The translations under genes and the position numbers were made by a program. Under the pieces are notes generated by a model. The model was not told where the DNA came from. It saw nothing but the letters and a program-made list of their open reading frames with translations, and did no database searches. From assembly GCF_001431665.1 (NCBI RefSeq), contig NZ_LLXV01000021.1:1-64000 (forward strand): a stretch of 64,000 nt of DNA. Reading direction: 5' to 3'. The stretch comes from Stenotrophomonas beteli. Its GTDB lineage: Bacteria; Pseudomonadota; Gammaproteobacteria; Xanthomonadales; Xanthomonadaceae. Shown here piece by piece: positions 53,868-63,161 of the stretch (positions within the stretch are counted from its first letter, which is position 1; every line of letters starts with the position of its first letter).

Positions 53868-55783
53868 TGGCGCAGAACACCATTCGCGTCGCCGCTGTGC
53901 TGTGCGCCGCACTTTTGAGCGGTTGCGCCATGGTCAAAATCAAGAACGTGTCCCCAGAGCGCTACTTCGAGCAACGTCGGGGCGACATCCTGAGCACCGG
54001 GGAACTCAGCCCCGCCACGCGGCAGGAGATGGGCCTGCTTTCCTTGGACACGAAGGCCTGCTTGTCGGCGCCCGAGCCCTGCTCTGGCACCCTCACCGGG
54101 TCGGAGGAAATCAAGTCCGCAGACTCGTTGGCCGCCGCGGCGGAGCTGTGGGTTGCCCACGCCGCCGAGCTGTCCCGAACGTCGCCGGACAGTGATCGGA
54201 CGATGGACGCTTGGTTGAAGGCCGCCCGCTACTCCTACGCCTACTTCCTGGTCTTCCAGCAGAATGCCTCACGCTTGGCGCCCCGCGATCGCGATACCCA
54301 AATTCGGGACTATTACAACTACGCCGTGGAGAACGTCACAGCAAGCCTGTTCCGACGCTATCGGCGGGGAGAACACTCCAATCTGACGAGTGAGAGCCTC
54401 CCCACGCCAGCAGGTTGGAGCCTGAAGCTCGACATGTCGGGCCTGCGCGAGATTGGTGACGTTCCCATCCCCAGAGAACTTCTGGCTGCCTCCAGTATTG
54501 GGTTCGGCGGGATCCGGAATGCCTACCGCCGCGATGGCTTTGGAGCGGAAATGGTGGCCGCACTGCCCCCAGGTACGTCCAGTCCTCAACGGTCGCTCGT
54601 GTCGGACTTTCCGTTGGCCGGGGGCTATAGCGCGATGCCAACCCCCAACGTCACGTGCTTGTTGGACTTCCACGGCGATGACGTGCAGCAGGTGCTTGCG
54701 TCACGTTCGGCGACCCTCAGGGCGTTCGATCCACTGTTGGAGAGCGCGGCCGCCATCAAGGGAGAGAACGTGCCCCTGGCCGCCAACTTCACTGCCGGCT
54801 ACGGCGTATGGTTGGCACGCTCCAACTTCGCCACCGAGGCCATCCGCACGCTCTTGGACATGGACAAGAGCTTGGACAAGCCGCACCTCTACATGCTGCA
54901 GCCGTTCGACCCAAACCGGCGAGTGGTTCTGATGTTGCATGGCTTGGCCAGCAGCCCTGAGGCGTGGGTCAATACTGCTAATGATGTGCTTGGCGACGAT
55001 GATCTCAGGGCCCGTTACCAGGTCTGGCTGATGTATTACCCCACCAACCTGCCGCTTCCCTACAACCATCAAGCGATCCGGGAGACCGTCCTGAAGACAC
55101 TGAAGGACATGGATCCTTCCGGTGCCGCAAAGGCCTCTCATGGAATGGTCGTGGTTGGGCACAGCATGGGCGGGCTGTTGACACGGCTAATGGTTTCTTC
55201 AAGCAATGGCACTCATCTGCTTGACCAGACCCTGCAGGAGCTCAGGAGCAAGGGTGACGACGCCAGTAAAGTGCGCGAGGAGCTGGCCCCACTCCTGGAG
55301 TTCGATCCGATGCCTGAAGTGCGACGGGCAGTCTTCATCGCCACCCCGCACTTGGGAACGCCATCTGCGGAAGGCGTGCTTGCCGCGATCGTCTCCCGGC
55401 TGTCCTCGATCCCTCAAGGGCTCTCCACACGTTACAGTGCCAGCGCGGCCGTCATGGCGGCCGTATCGGGCCGCCTCCCAGTGAGCATTGACAACCTCAA
55501 GGAAAGCGACCCCTTTGTAAAAGACATCGCCGAGCTTCCGATCTCCCCGGACGTGGTCTACCACTCCATCATTGCTGTGAAGAACCCAACGAACTTGGCC
55601 ACCGCAACGGATGGCTTCGTTCCCTACCGAAGCGCACACCTGGCCAGCGCTGCTTCGGAAAAGGTCATCGTGAGTGGTCACAGCGTGCAGCAGACACCAG
55701 AGGCCGTTCTGGAACTGCGGCGTATCCTGCGCATGGACGCGGGGTTGGAAGCGCCACAATCCGAGCCAGCTCGCTCGGAGTAA
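53867..55783 (+). CDS. Lipoprotein alpha/beta hydrolase (esterase/lipase)
   Basis: 638 residues starting one base inside the pump stop. The lipoprotein signal ends in ALLSGCAMV. An N-terminal region of about 330 residues of unknown fold precedes an alpha/beta-hydrolase domain with VLMLHGLASSPEAW near 348, the nucleophile elbow VVGHSMGGL near 425, and a late TDGFVPYRS and SGHSVQQTP carrying likely Asp and His of the triad. Outer-membrane or periplasmic location is expected. A lipase in an RND operon might hydrolyse a substrate before or after export. Confidence 0.85.
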   Translation: MAQNTIRVAAVLCAALLSGCAMVKIKNVSPERYFEQRRGDILSTGELSPATRQEMGLLSLDTKACLSAPEPCSGTLTGSEEIKSADSLAAAAELWVAHAAELSRTSPDSDRTMDAWLKAARYSYAYFLVFQQNASRLAPRDRDTQIRDYYNYAVENVTASLFRRYRRGEHSNLTSESLPTPAGWSLKLDMSGLREIGDVPIPRELLAASSIGFGGIRNAYRRDGFGAEMVAALPPGTSSPQRSLVSDFPLAGGYSAMPTPNVTCLLDFHGDDVQQVLASRSATLRAFDPLLESAAAIKGENVPLAANFTAGYGVWLARSNFATEAIRTLLDMDKSLDKPHLYMLQPFDPNRRVVLMLHGLASSPEAWVNTANDVLGDDDLRARYQVWLMYYPTNLPLPYNHQAIRETVLKTLKDMDPSGAAKASHGMVVVGHSMGGLLTRLMVSSSNGTHLLDQTLQELRSKGDDASKVREELAPLLEFDPMPEVRRAVFIATPHLGTPSAEGVLAAIVSRLSSIPQGLSTRYSASAAVMAAVSGRLPVSIDNLKESDPFVKDIAELPISPDVVYHSIIAVKNPTNLATATDGFVPYRSAHLASAASEKVIVSGHSVQQTPEAVLELRRILRMDAGLEAPQSEPARSE

Positions 55784-55805
55784 GAAAGCTAGCGCTCTTG
55801 GCAAA

Positions 55806-55826
55806 GTGGCCCCATGTTGGGGCCAC
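55806..55826. terminator. Bidirectional terminator hairpin
   Basis: GTGGCCCC-ATGTT-GGGGCCAC, a perfect 8-bp stem with 5-nt loop between convergent genes (hydrolase stop at 55783, zinc-ribbon stop at 55832). There is only a weak T-rich tract afterwards, but position and stability fit. Confidence 0.65.
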
Positions 55827-55831
55827 TGGTC

Positions 55832-55972
55832 TCAGTTCGTCTTGGAGAACGCCGCTCTGCTGACGATTTGACGCACGCCGCAGGCGGAGCACTTCAGTTC
55901 CAGCGCTCCACAGATGCCGAGCGTTGCACTCTTGGTGGCATCCAGGAACGTGAAGCATTTCAAGCACTGCAT
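55832..55972 (-). CDS. Small zinc-ribbon (Com-like) protein
   Basis: 46 residues from the ATG at 55972: MQCLKCFTFLDATK, then ALELKCSACGVRQIVSRAAF. Two CxxC pairs form a zinc ribbon similar to phage Mu Com-type small proteins. The reading frame remains sensible upstream (NLAICDHPDAATPPIQAEK), so a non-ATG start near 56030-56060 is possible and would give a longer protein. It lies downstream of the DUF4145 gene on the same strand. Confidence 0.5.
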   Translation of the reverse strand: MQCLKCFTFLDATKSATLGICGALELKCSACGVRQIVSRAAFSKTN

Positions 55973-56179
55973 CTTCTCGGCCTGGATGGGAGGCGTGGCC
56001 GCATCCGGATGGTCACAGATGGCCAAGTTCTGAACTTTGAATACGCCGAACTGCTGCACAACTACCTCGTATAACGGCTCAAGAGGGTGACAAACCGCAG
56101 AGGGAGCCAAAGCGCCCTCCCCGCGCGGCTCCTCAACGAACCTAAGTGACTGGCACCTCGGCCAGCCCAACACACGCCG

Positions 56180-56881
56180 CTACACAGGCTCTTGTGGCTG
56201 AGGCTCGGACTCGTCCTCGTCCTCTTCGCTGCCGTAGGTCCGCTTGGCCAGCTTGGGCAGGACGTAGACGCCGAGCAGCAAGTGATCGATGACCTCAAGG
56301 GCCAATGTCAACTCCTCAACGCTGTGCGGTGCGACTTCATGTGCAGCGTTGTTGCCCAGGACGCGCAGGTTGTGAAGGATGGCGGCGCCAGCATCGGTCA
56401 ATCCCCGACGATCCTTGAGATCGTTGATCTTGTGATAGAGGTCTCTGCCAACCGCACCTTGGTCTTTGCAGACCGTCTCCACGATTGCGCGGATACCAAT
56501 GCCGCTGAGCACCGGGTTGGACGCATTGAGACAGGCCAGAGTCTCCGTGTAGATGCGCTCGACCTTGGTTGGCAACAGATGGGAGGACTCCAGCGCTGCC
56601 CTGCCCAAGTTGGGAGTGGGAAAGATCTCAACGTCTGGCACGTATTCCCACTCACCTTGGCGCACCTCCGCCACGTTTTCATTCGTGCCAGTGGCCATGC
56701 GGAAGGCAACAGTGCCGCAGCCCAGGCAGCGGACGGTCTGATACTCGTGCGTCCAGTTCAGTGCAATGTCGTCGGGGACTTCGCCCTGCTCGGTGTGTTC
56801 ATGGATCACCTCATGATTGGTGACATGCCTGCAACGTCGGCAGGGGCAGCTTTCCAGCTTGGTGGTTTCTTTTAGGGTCAT
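56180..56881 (-). CDS. DUF4145 protein with N-terminal zinc ribbon
   Basis: 233 residues. An N-terminal CPCRRCRHVTNH and CLGCG form a zinc ribbon. The C-terminal DUF4145 region reads ALVSGIGIRAIVETVCKD-like helices, then LRVLGNNAAHEVAP and LALEVIDHLLLGVYV. DUF4145 occurs fused to restriction enzymes and other defence proteins; alone its role is unknown. It starts 36 bp after the stop of the gene at 56917-57771, so they form an operon. Confidence 0.75.
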   Translation of the reverse strand: MTLKETTKLESCPCRRCRHVTNHEVIHEHTEQGEVPDDIALNWTHEYQTVRCLGCGTVAFRMATGTNENVAEVRQGEWEYVPDVEIFPTPNLGRAALESSHLLPTKVERIYTETLACLNASNPVLSGIGIRAIVETVCKDQGAVGRDLYHKINDLKDRRGLTDAGAAILHNLRVLGNNAAHEVAPHSVEELTLALEVIDHLLLGVYVLPKLAKRTYGSEEDEDESEPQPQEPV

Positions 56882-56916
56882 TTCGAGAATTAGATTGTGC
56901 TAGGCGAGGCGCTGCC

Positions 56917-57771
56917 TTACTCGGTCTCGAGCGACGGCTGCATCTGCTCACGCCAAAACTGGGGGTCGGCGACCAAGCACCTCGCATGGGTTGCGTAGGC
57001 GTGGTCGAGGGTCTGATTGAATCGGTTCCACCACCCTGCGGTGTAAGAACTCCACATAGAAAGGCGATCGATCGCATGATCGACTTCGTCGGCGCTGATC
57101 GCGTCCAGTTCCCCGAGAGCTTCCACGTATGCCCCCGTTTTCCCCTCGACAATCTGATAGTTGTTCAGCTGCCTATCAACGACCACATCGTTCCGGAACC
57201 GGCGTAGCACCATCGAGTGCGCTCGAGCTCTTCCCTCGGCGAGGTTGTCCCGAAGAATCCTCGCGATTGCTTCGCAGCGTTTCGATCGGACGTCGTATGC
57301 CTCGCGGTCCTGGCGCGCGTCGCTCAGCCTCTGGAGCTCGGACAGCCATGGGAAGGCCAGTAGGAACTGGAACCGCTGAATGCCCGTCTGATTAGGAATC
57401 GGGCCCGGGTCATACTCGCAGCAGCTCTCCAACGTCGAGACGGCGGAAAGGACGATGGTCGCCCAGCGATCAACGCGATCACACAAGGGCATGCCCTCGG
57501 CCGCCTTGTCATCGAAATCCCGCCTCAGCGCGTCAAGCTTCTTGTCGAGCTCGACGTAATCAATGGAGGACAGCCCATAGCCGAGCATGGCGGCCAGATC
57601 CTGTGCCCTGCGTACCTCGTCGGATTCGGGCGCCTCCTTCAGTTCCCGCTCGACGGCCCAAGCCGCCGTCAACACGCGGTCAATGGATCCCCCGTCGGCC
57701 AGGACGTCCCGCAGGAAGGAGTAGTCGTCGTGCGGAGTCTGAGTTCTGAGGGGATTGGAATCTTTGAGCAT
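56917..57771 (-). CDS. Hypothetical helical protein upstream of DUF4145
   Basis: 284 residues, mainly helical and acidic, with Trp-rich patches (FLLAFPWLSELQRL; LSMWSSYTAGWWNRF) and a basic middle (RARAHSMVLRRFRND). No family is recognised. It shares an operon with DUF4145. Upstream (57772-57940) lies a CCTGGC-TG-GCCAGG inverted repeat at 57851-57864 that could be a regulatory site. Confidence 0.6.
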   Translation of the reverse strand: MLKDSNPLRTQTPHDDYSFLRDVLADGGSIDRVLTAAWAVERELKEAPESDEVRRAQDLAAMLGYGLSSIDYVELDKKLDALRRDFDDKAAEGMPLCDRVDRWATIVLSAVSTLESCCEYDPGPIPNQTGIQRFQFLLAFPWLSELQRLSDARQDREAYDVRSKRCEAIARILRDNLAEGRARAHSMVLRRFRNDVVVDRQLNNYQIVEGKTGAYVEALGELDAISADEVDHAIDRLSMWSSYTAGWWNRFNQTLDHAYATHARCLVADPQFWREQMQPSLETE

Positions 57772-57941
57772 GAGCGACCAGCCTTGAGGAGACGTGTCGC
57801 GGTTGCCTGGGCGAGGCCAAGCGCGACACGCTACCGGGCCTCTCCACAGCCTGGCTGGCCAGGCTGAGCACTTGTTTTGGCCCCGGCGCTCAGAAGCGAC
57901 GCGATGGCCGGAGGCTACCCAAGACGGACATCCTCGTGAAT

Positions 57942-57969
57942 TGGCGCGGAGAGAAGGATTCGAACCTTC
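57942..57969 (-). other. tRNA 3'-end-like fragment (possible attachment scar)
   Basis: Read on the minus strand: GAAGG-TTCGAAT-CCTTC, a perfect T-arm, then TCTCCGC, a G discriminator and CCA. Thus a T arm, acceptor 3' strand and encoded CCA are present. A G discriminator would suit a Ser-type tRNA. No matching D and anticodon arms with the right spacing are found upstream, so only the 3' end is present, as at genomic-island att sites. Confidence 0.45.
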
Positions 57970-58363
57970 CAGCCTCCCCTTGGATACGACATCACAGTGA
58001 AGCGCATTCGTCCTTCAACTTGGGTTGCAGCTCTTCCCCAACTGGGCTCCGCGAGAGGCACGCCACCAACCAACCAGACCACAGGACACTTCTGAACCAC
58101 CCACGGACGGACAAACCGAAGCGCCATCCGTGCGCCTCGCTCCTTTCCTTGGCTTGCTGACCGTCGAACACTGCATCCGGACCCTTGCAAGCATCCGTGC
58201 GCCCTTCGTCTTCTGCGTGTGGAACAACGTAATCAATGTGTGTGTTTGAAGTCATATTCAGCTCCTTAGTGATGACATACGCATCGACCACCAGGGAAGC
58301 CTGCAACCCAAACCAGGACTCGAACTGCGCCTCCCTGTGCGCCGATGTTGGCACCAAGAAGGG

Positions 58364-58378
58364 GGGATCAGTGATCCC
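58364..58378. promoter_or_regulatory. Palindrome GGGATCA-G-TGATCCC
   Basis: A perfect 7-bp inverted repeat with a 1-nt centre, in the interval downstream of the GntR-family gene. GntR-type operators have similar symmetry, but the position after the gene also fits a terminator. Confidence 0.3.
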
Positions 58379-58560
58379 ACGAGCCTAGTATAGATTGCCC
58401 ACCACGAACTTGATCGCTGCAGGTTGGAGAATCAGACCAAGCCCGTGGGATTCCCCAGACATGTATTGCCGCTGCCCGTTGCACCCGACAAGACAGGCAC
58501 CGCGCTCATATCAAGATGGCCTTGAGGACCACGGCTTTTCCCCCAGGGCTGCGGCGGTGA

Positions 58561-59325
58561 TCACCCCGAGGGTGGGAGCGCATAGCGCACGCTTTGCCGA
58601 TAACGGGAACTGGGGTAATGACCAACGGTGACCTCCACCGGCTTGCCCGTCGCCGAGTAGTAGAAGCGAACCACTTGGAGCGCCGGATCGCCTGGCGCTG
58701 CCTGTAGCAGCCGCGCGGTGTCCTGGTCGAGGACCGTCGCCGTCACATCTTGGCGGACCTCTGTCACAGCAATCCCGAACATACGCTCCAGGTTCTGATA
58801 GATCGGCCCACGAGCGACGTCGGGCGTGATCTGGGCTGCCGCATACTGGGGCGGCAGATAGATCCGCAAGACGCTCATTGGCAAAGGGGCCTGAGGGCGC
58901 CGCCGCAAGAAGCATGCCTCCGAGAGCTGGATGCCCCTTCGGCATTCCAGAACCTCGGAAAGGCGCTCGTTGACGGTGATAGGGCCCAGGGAGACCTGGT
59001 GCAGTTCGGTCTTTCCAAGAAAGTCGCGAAGGTCTTCCGCGGACGTGATCGGAGCGAAGGCCTCCGCTCCCTGGGGTGCGGGCAGCACGATGGACCCCAC
59101 GCCAGGCCTGGACGCGATCAGCCCCTGCGATCTCAGCAGTGCAAGGGCCTGGCGGACGGTCTGACGACTGACTCCATGGATTGAGGTGAGGCTCTTTTCT
59201 GACGGCAGCGTGCTGCCGACGGCGAAGGCCCCGCTCTCAATGTCACTTGCGAGCGACTGTGCAAGCAGGTGGTAGAGCGGCTTGGAATGGCCATTAGAGG
59301 ACAATGCTTTATCAGGGATGGTCAC
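58561..59325 (-). CDS. GntR-family regulator with UTRA ligand domain
   Basis: 254 residues from the GTG at 59325, which has AAAGAGA upstream; the frame is open to 59424, but the extra part is unlike a GntR N-terminus. The winged-helix domain reads LYHLLAQSLASDIESG, then LPSEKSLTSIHGVSRQTVRQAL and GLIASRPGVGS. The UTRA domain has ECRRGIQLSEACFLRR and ends VTVGHYPSSRYR. This HutC/FarR-type subfamily binds small metabolites. It lies downstream of the EAL gene on the same strand. Confidence 0.9.
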   Translation of the reverse strand: MTIPDKALSSNGHSKPLYHLLAQSLASDIESGAFAVGSTLPSEKSLTSIHGVSRQTVRQALALLRSQGLIASRPGVGSIVLPAPQGAEAFAPITSAEDLRDFLGKTELHQVSLGPITVNERLSEVLECRRGIQLSEACFLRRRPQAPLPMSVLRIYLPPQYAAAQITPDVARGPIYQNLERMFGIAVTEVRQDVTATVLDQDTARLLQAAPGDPALQVVRFYYSATGKPVEVTVGHYPSSRYRQSVRYALPPSG

Positions 59326-59386
59326 TTCGTATCTCTTTCCGTTCCTTTGCGCGCAAGCCTCTGAGACCAGCACGCCTCTGATTTCA

Positions 59387-60979
59387 TCAGGCGGGCGCTG
59401 GACTGCCATTGCTGGTGAGCCCAAGCATGTCGTCGGGTAGCGAGTCGGCCTTGCATGGCTTTCCTAGCAACCAGCCTTGGCCAACCGCCTCGGGAACGAG
59501 CCGGTGCATCGCCAAGGCCTGCATCTCGGTCTCAACCCCTTCGGCAACAAGAGGCAGACTCAACGCCTTGGCCATCGCACAAATGGCTTCGACGGCGTAG
59601 CTTGCCGGTGAAAGGGTGCCCATAGCCCTGGTAAAACGACGGTCCATCTTCAGTCCTGCCAAGGGCAAGTCTGCCAGGTAGGCAAAGTTGGAATACCCCG
59701 TCCCAAAGTCATCCAGATACACGCGAAAACCTGCTTGGTCCAGTTGCCCCAGCGCATCGGCAAGATCCTGCTGTGATGCCGTTGACCGCTCCGTAAACTC
59801 CAACACTACGTCGGCTGGCGAAACACCGAAAGCTTCGGTTTGCTCGCTCAGGAAATGTCTCAGCTCGCTGTCCAAAATGTCCTGAGCGGACAGATTGATG
59901 CTGGCGTAGAAGCCGTCCCCGCGTCGTAGACGAGGCCCCATCTCTTCCAGGCTCTTGACGATCACCAGCTTCGCCAGCGCCGTTCCGAGCCCCTGTTCCT
60001 CCGCCATGGGCACGAAGGTATCCGGCGGCACGTCAACGCCGGCCAGGGTACGCCATCGCGCCAAAGCCTCCACGCCCACCATTCGCCGATCTGACAAGCG
60101 CCGCAGTGGCTGATAGACCAAATCGATATCGCCGTGCCTGATCGCCCTTGCAAGCATGCGATGAAGCGCTCGTCTTCGTCCCTGAGAGACCTTCAGCAAC
60201 GCGCCCAAGCCCCCTCCCCCCACCAAAGCGAGGGCGAGTATGGAAGCGATGGTCCATGAAGGCTGATCCCACAGGCTGCCAGCCTGTGCCTGAGACACAA
60301 CGCAGATATCGAACTCGTTGCTACACGCCCGAGTTGATATGTGACCGGCCAAGGGCGCGGCCAAGCCGTCCTTGCCCAATGTCAGGTCAAACGCATCTCC
60401 AAAGGTTTGGAAGTGATGCTTCCCGTCACGACTGATCACCAGCGCGCCTATGCTGCCAAGCGGCATGGAGACCCGGTCAAACGCGGTGGGCGCCGTCGTG
60501 ACGATGGCACTACCGTAAGACGCTAGGTCGACCTTGATTCGGTCGTCCCCGGGAGCAGGCACGCTCCGCCAGAGCGAATAGCCGCGCACGACGCGGTGAG
60601 GTGGACCGAGCTTAACGGGCGTCGGCAGGCGGCCCCACATTGCGGTGCAAAGCAGCCGGCCGCTGATAACCCGCCCAACGTCTTTGATGTAGCGGGAGTG
60701 AAAAGCGATCAGCCGCAACTCGGCCAAGTCTCTGGGGCCACAGGGCTCTGCGCCGATCCGCAGCACCCTGTTGAGACCATCGACGCTTGCACGAGCCACA
60801 TCCTCCGCATGCGCCAGCAGCCCGGTCGTGTAGTCCGCCAGGTCGACTTTGGCGCGTTGGGTTACTGCCAGCTGGGCCGCCCCAAGGGTGACGAGGACGA
60901 CCGCAGTGCCCAGAAGGTATGGGGCTGATAGATGAAGAGCCCGACGTGTAAATCGCCACCTGGCGGAAGGCTTGCGCAT
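59387..60979 (-). CDS. CSS-motif EAL phosphodiesterase (c-di-GMP)
   Basis: 530 residues from the ATG at 60979 (the frame is open to 61105). TM1 near 15-38, a periplasmic CSS-type domain with conserved Cys (EPCGPRDLAELRL; RLLCTAMWGRL; RACSNEFDICVV), TM2 near 238-258, then a complete EAL domain: VGVEALARW, INLSAQDIL, VLEFTERS, YLDDFGTGYSN and LVAEGVETE. The catalytic residues are present, so it should hydrolyse c-di-GMP. CSS domains in related enzymes respond to periplasmic thiol status. It follows the chemoreceptor gene by 52 bp. Confidence 0.92.
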   Translation of the reverse strand: MRKPSARWRFTRRALHLSAPYLLGTAVVLVTLGAAQLAVTQRAKVDLADYTTGLLAHAEDVARASVDGLNRVLRIGAEPCGPRDLAELRLIAFHSRYIKDVGRVISGRLLCTAMWGRLPTPVKLGPPHRVVRGYSLWRSVPAPGDDRIKVDLASYGSAIVTTAPTAFDRVSMPLGSIGALVISRDGKHHFQTFGDAFDLTLGKDGLAAPLAGHISTRACSNEFDICVVSQAQAGSLWDQPSWTIASILALALVGGGGLGALLKVSQGRRRALHRMLARAIRHGDIDLVYQPLRRLSDRRMVGVEALARWRTLAGVDVPPDTFVPMAEEQGLGTALAKLVIVKSLEEMGPRLRRGDGFYASINLSAQDILDSELRHFLSEQTEAFGVSPADVVLEFTERSTASQQDLADALGQLDQAGFRVYLDDFGTGYSNFAYLADLPLAGLKMDRRFTRAMGTLSPASYAVEAICAMAKALSLPLVAEGVETEMQALAMHRLVPEAVGQGWLLGKPCKADSLPDDMLGLTSNGSPAPA

Positions 60980-61031
60980 TGGTTCCTCATGGATAGGACC
61001 CGCTGGCCACCCGGTGCCCAGCGGGATGAAC

Positions 61032-63161
61032 TCAGCTGGCGTGAACCAAGCGGGGGCGGAATTCTGCGTTGACCTTAAAGAAGGCAACGGCTTGGGCCAG
61101 CCCAACGGCCTGCTCTTCTACCGCTCCAGCCGCGGCGGAAGCCTCTTCAACCAGAGCAGCGTTCTGCTGGGTCACCTCATCCATCTGCATCACGGCCTGA
61201 TTGACCTGTTCGATGCCCGCGGTTTGCTCTTGAGAGGCCGCCGATATCTCCGTGATCATGTCGCGGACACGCTGGACGCTCCCCACCACTTGGTGGATCG
61301 TCGACCCCGTCTCACGGACTTCATTGGAGCTGTCCACCACGTCCTGAACCGAACGATCAATCAACTGCTTGATTTCCTTGGCTGCCTCTGCACTGCGCTG
61401 TGCCAGCGTTCGCACTTCGCTTGCTACCACCGCAAAGCCTCGGCCTTGGTCGCCGGCCCTGGCCGCCTCCACTGCGGCATTGAGTGCCAAAATGTTTGTC
61501 TGGAAAGCGATGCCATCGATGACGGTGGTGATATCGGCGATGCGCTGGGACGAGGCCTCAACCTTCACCATCTTCTCCATCACGCGATCAACGGCTCGCC
61601 CGCCCTGAAGGGCCAAGTCGCCGGCGTCAGACGCAAGCCTCGAGGCTTGAATGGCATGATCGGCATTCTGGCGCACGGTCGACGTCAGCTCTTCCATCGA
61701 TGCGGCCGTCTCTTCCAGATTGGCGGCCTGCTGCTCGGTGCGACGGGAGAGGTCCGCACTACCCTTGCTCACTTCTGAGGCGGACACGCGGATGACGCCA
61801 GCCCCGTCTTGAATGCCCCGAACGATCCGGCCCAGCTGCTCAGAGGAGGAGTTCGCTGCATCGCGCATCGTCGCGAACACGCCGCCAAACTCGCCAGAAA
61901 CGCGGTAAGTCAGATCGCCTTGAGCGACGGCCTCCAACAGTCGTGCGATGTCCGACAGGCTCTTATCACTGACATCGAACATCTGGTTGAGGTTGTCGAT
62001 CATCTCGCGGAAGCTGTGACTGAAGCCATCTGCGGCGCCGCGCTGAGAGAAGTCTCCCGCCGCAGCGGCTTGGACCAGCCGGCGAATCTCCTCGTTGATG
62101 GCCAGCATGTTAGTCCGCGTAGTCTCCATGGCCTCGGTAATGGCGGCCTGATCGCCTGGCAGCAGCGGCATGCGAGCGCTCATGTCCCCGACGGCATAGT
62201 GCTGGGCAATGCCTACGATCTGCGAAGTTACTGCGTTGGAGCGCTCCACCATGCCGTTCGTGTCGCCGACCAGTTCACCAAAGGCACCTGGATGGCGAGA
62301 CTCATCGATGCGGTGCGACGTCCGGCCTTCGGCCTGGGCGGACGCCATTGCCTTTTGATCCGCAATCAGGCCCTTGATGCGCTCCTGCATCGATCGCATG
62401 CTTTCAAGCAAGGCAGAAGTCTCGTCTCGGCCTTCCACCTTGATAACGTTTTCAACGTTGCCCGACGCAATGGCGGTTGCGGTTTTGGTCGCCTCGCCCA
62501 ATGGTATGGTCAGGCTTCTCGTGATGGTGATTGCCAATGCGATGCTGAGCAGGACCGCCAAGACCCCAGCGGCGACCAACATCTTCCGGGCGCTTGCTGC
62601 AACGGCCTGAGCGTCTTGGTAGCTCGCGTCAGCCAAACGCTCCTGAAGCTCAGCGTTGGCGAAGATGGCCGCCTGCCATTCGTCGAGCAGGGCGTCTCCT
62701 TCACTAAGCAGCTTCGTTGCCGTCGACACGTCGCCGTGCGTCGCAGCTTCGACGACCGCATCGTTGACCCGGCGAGCCGCAAGCCGCTTCTCGGTGATCA
62801 CTGCACGAATCTTTTTTCCCTCTTCGTCGGCAGGCGTCGCATACAGAGCGTCGCGGGCCTTGTCATAGATGGCCCTTTGCTCTCCGATCTCTTTCAGCAG
62901 GGATGCTTGGATCTTCTTGTCCTGCAGCATGATCAGCTCGCGCAATGAAATGCTGATCTGCATGTTTGCACTAGCCATCGTCTTGGAGAGACGGATGCGC
63001 TCCATGCTCTCTTTCACGATGGTGTCCATGCTGGTCTCGGCGCGAGACAGCGCCCAAAGGCCAGATGCCACGATCGACATCGCCACCGCGATCAACACCA
63101 CGAAGGCCGCACCCAATCGGGTGCCGACCCTGTACCGCATCAAGAAATTCTTCACATTCAT
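61032..63161 (-). CDS. Methyl-accepting chemotaxis protein
   Basis: 709 residues from the ATG at 63161 (the frame is open to 63251). TM1 near 10-32, a four-helix-bundle periplasmic sensor domain, TM2 near 190-210, HAMP repeats, and a cytoplasmic signalling domain with the conserved hairpin tip IDGIAFQTNILALNAAVEAA, then GRGFAVVASEVRTLA. There is no C-terminal pentapeptide tether, so adaptation would rely on other receptors. First gene of a chemoreceptor, EAL, GntR set. Confidence 0.93.
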   Translation of the reverse strand: MNVKNFLMRYRVGTRLGAAFVVLIAVAMSIVASGLWALSRAETSMDTIVKESMERIRLSKTMASANMQISISLRELIMLQDKKIQASLLKEIGEQRAIYDKARDALYATPADEEGKKIRAVITEKRLAARRVNDAVVEAATHGDVSTATKLLSEGDALLDEWQAAIFANAELQERLADASYQDAQAVAASARKMLVAAGVLAVLLSIALAITITRSLTIPLGEATKTATAIASGNVENVIKVEGRDETSALLESMRSMQERIKGLIADQKAMASAQAEGRTSHRIDESRHPGAFGELVGDTNGMVERSNAVTSQIVGIAQHYAVGDMSARMPLLPGDQAAITEAMETTRTNMLAINEEIRRLVQAAAAGDFSQRGAADGFSHSFREMIDNLNQMFDVSDKSLSDIARLLEAVAQGDLTYRVSGEFGGVFATMRDAANSSSEQLGRIVRGIQDGAGVIRVSASEVSKGSADLSRRTEQQAANLEETAASMEELTSTVRQNADHAIQASRLASDAGDLALQGGRAVDRVMEKMVKVEASSQRIADITTVIDGIAFQTNILALNAAVEAARAGDQGRGFAVVASEVRTLAQRSAEAAKEIKQLIDRSVQDVVDSSNEVRETGSTIHQVVGSVQRVRDMITEISAASQEQTAGIEQVNQAVMQMDEVTQQNAALVEEASAAAGAVEEQAVGLAQAVAFFKVNAEFRPRLVHAS

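Larger units (their letters stand above)
57772..58560. other. Interval with tRNA scar and palindrome, no convincing gene
   Basis: About 790 bp. It contains the tRNA 3'-end-like fragment at 57942-57969 and the palindrome at 58364-58378. A minus-strand frame (57992-58357) reads AQFESWFGLQASLVVDAYVI near its start, but it ends in unlikely sequence and has no recognised motif. The rest shows no motif I recognise. Confidence 0.4.

Noticed and set aside
58300-58330. A GTTCGAGTC T-loop-like sequence on the minus strand
   Set aside because: The flanking bases do not form a T stem, and no tRNA arms are present.
61809-62948. A 379-codon plus-strand frame opposite the chemoreceptor
   Set aside because: Antisense shadow of a conserved MCP; composition is not protein-like.
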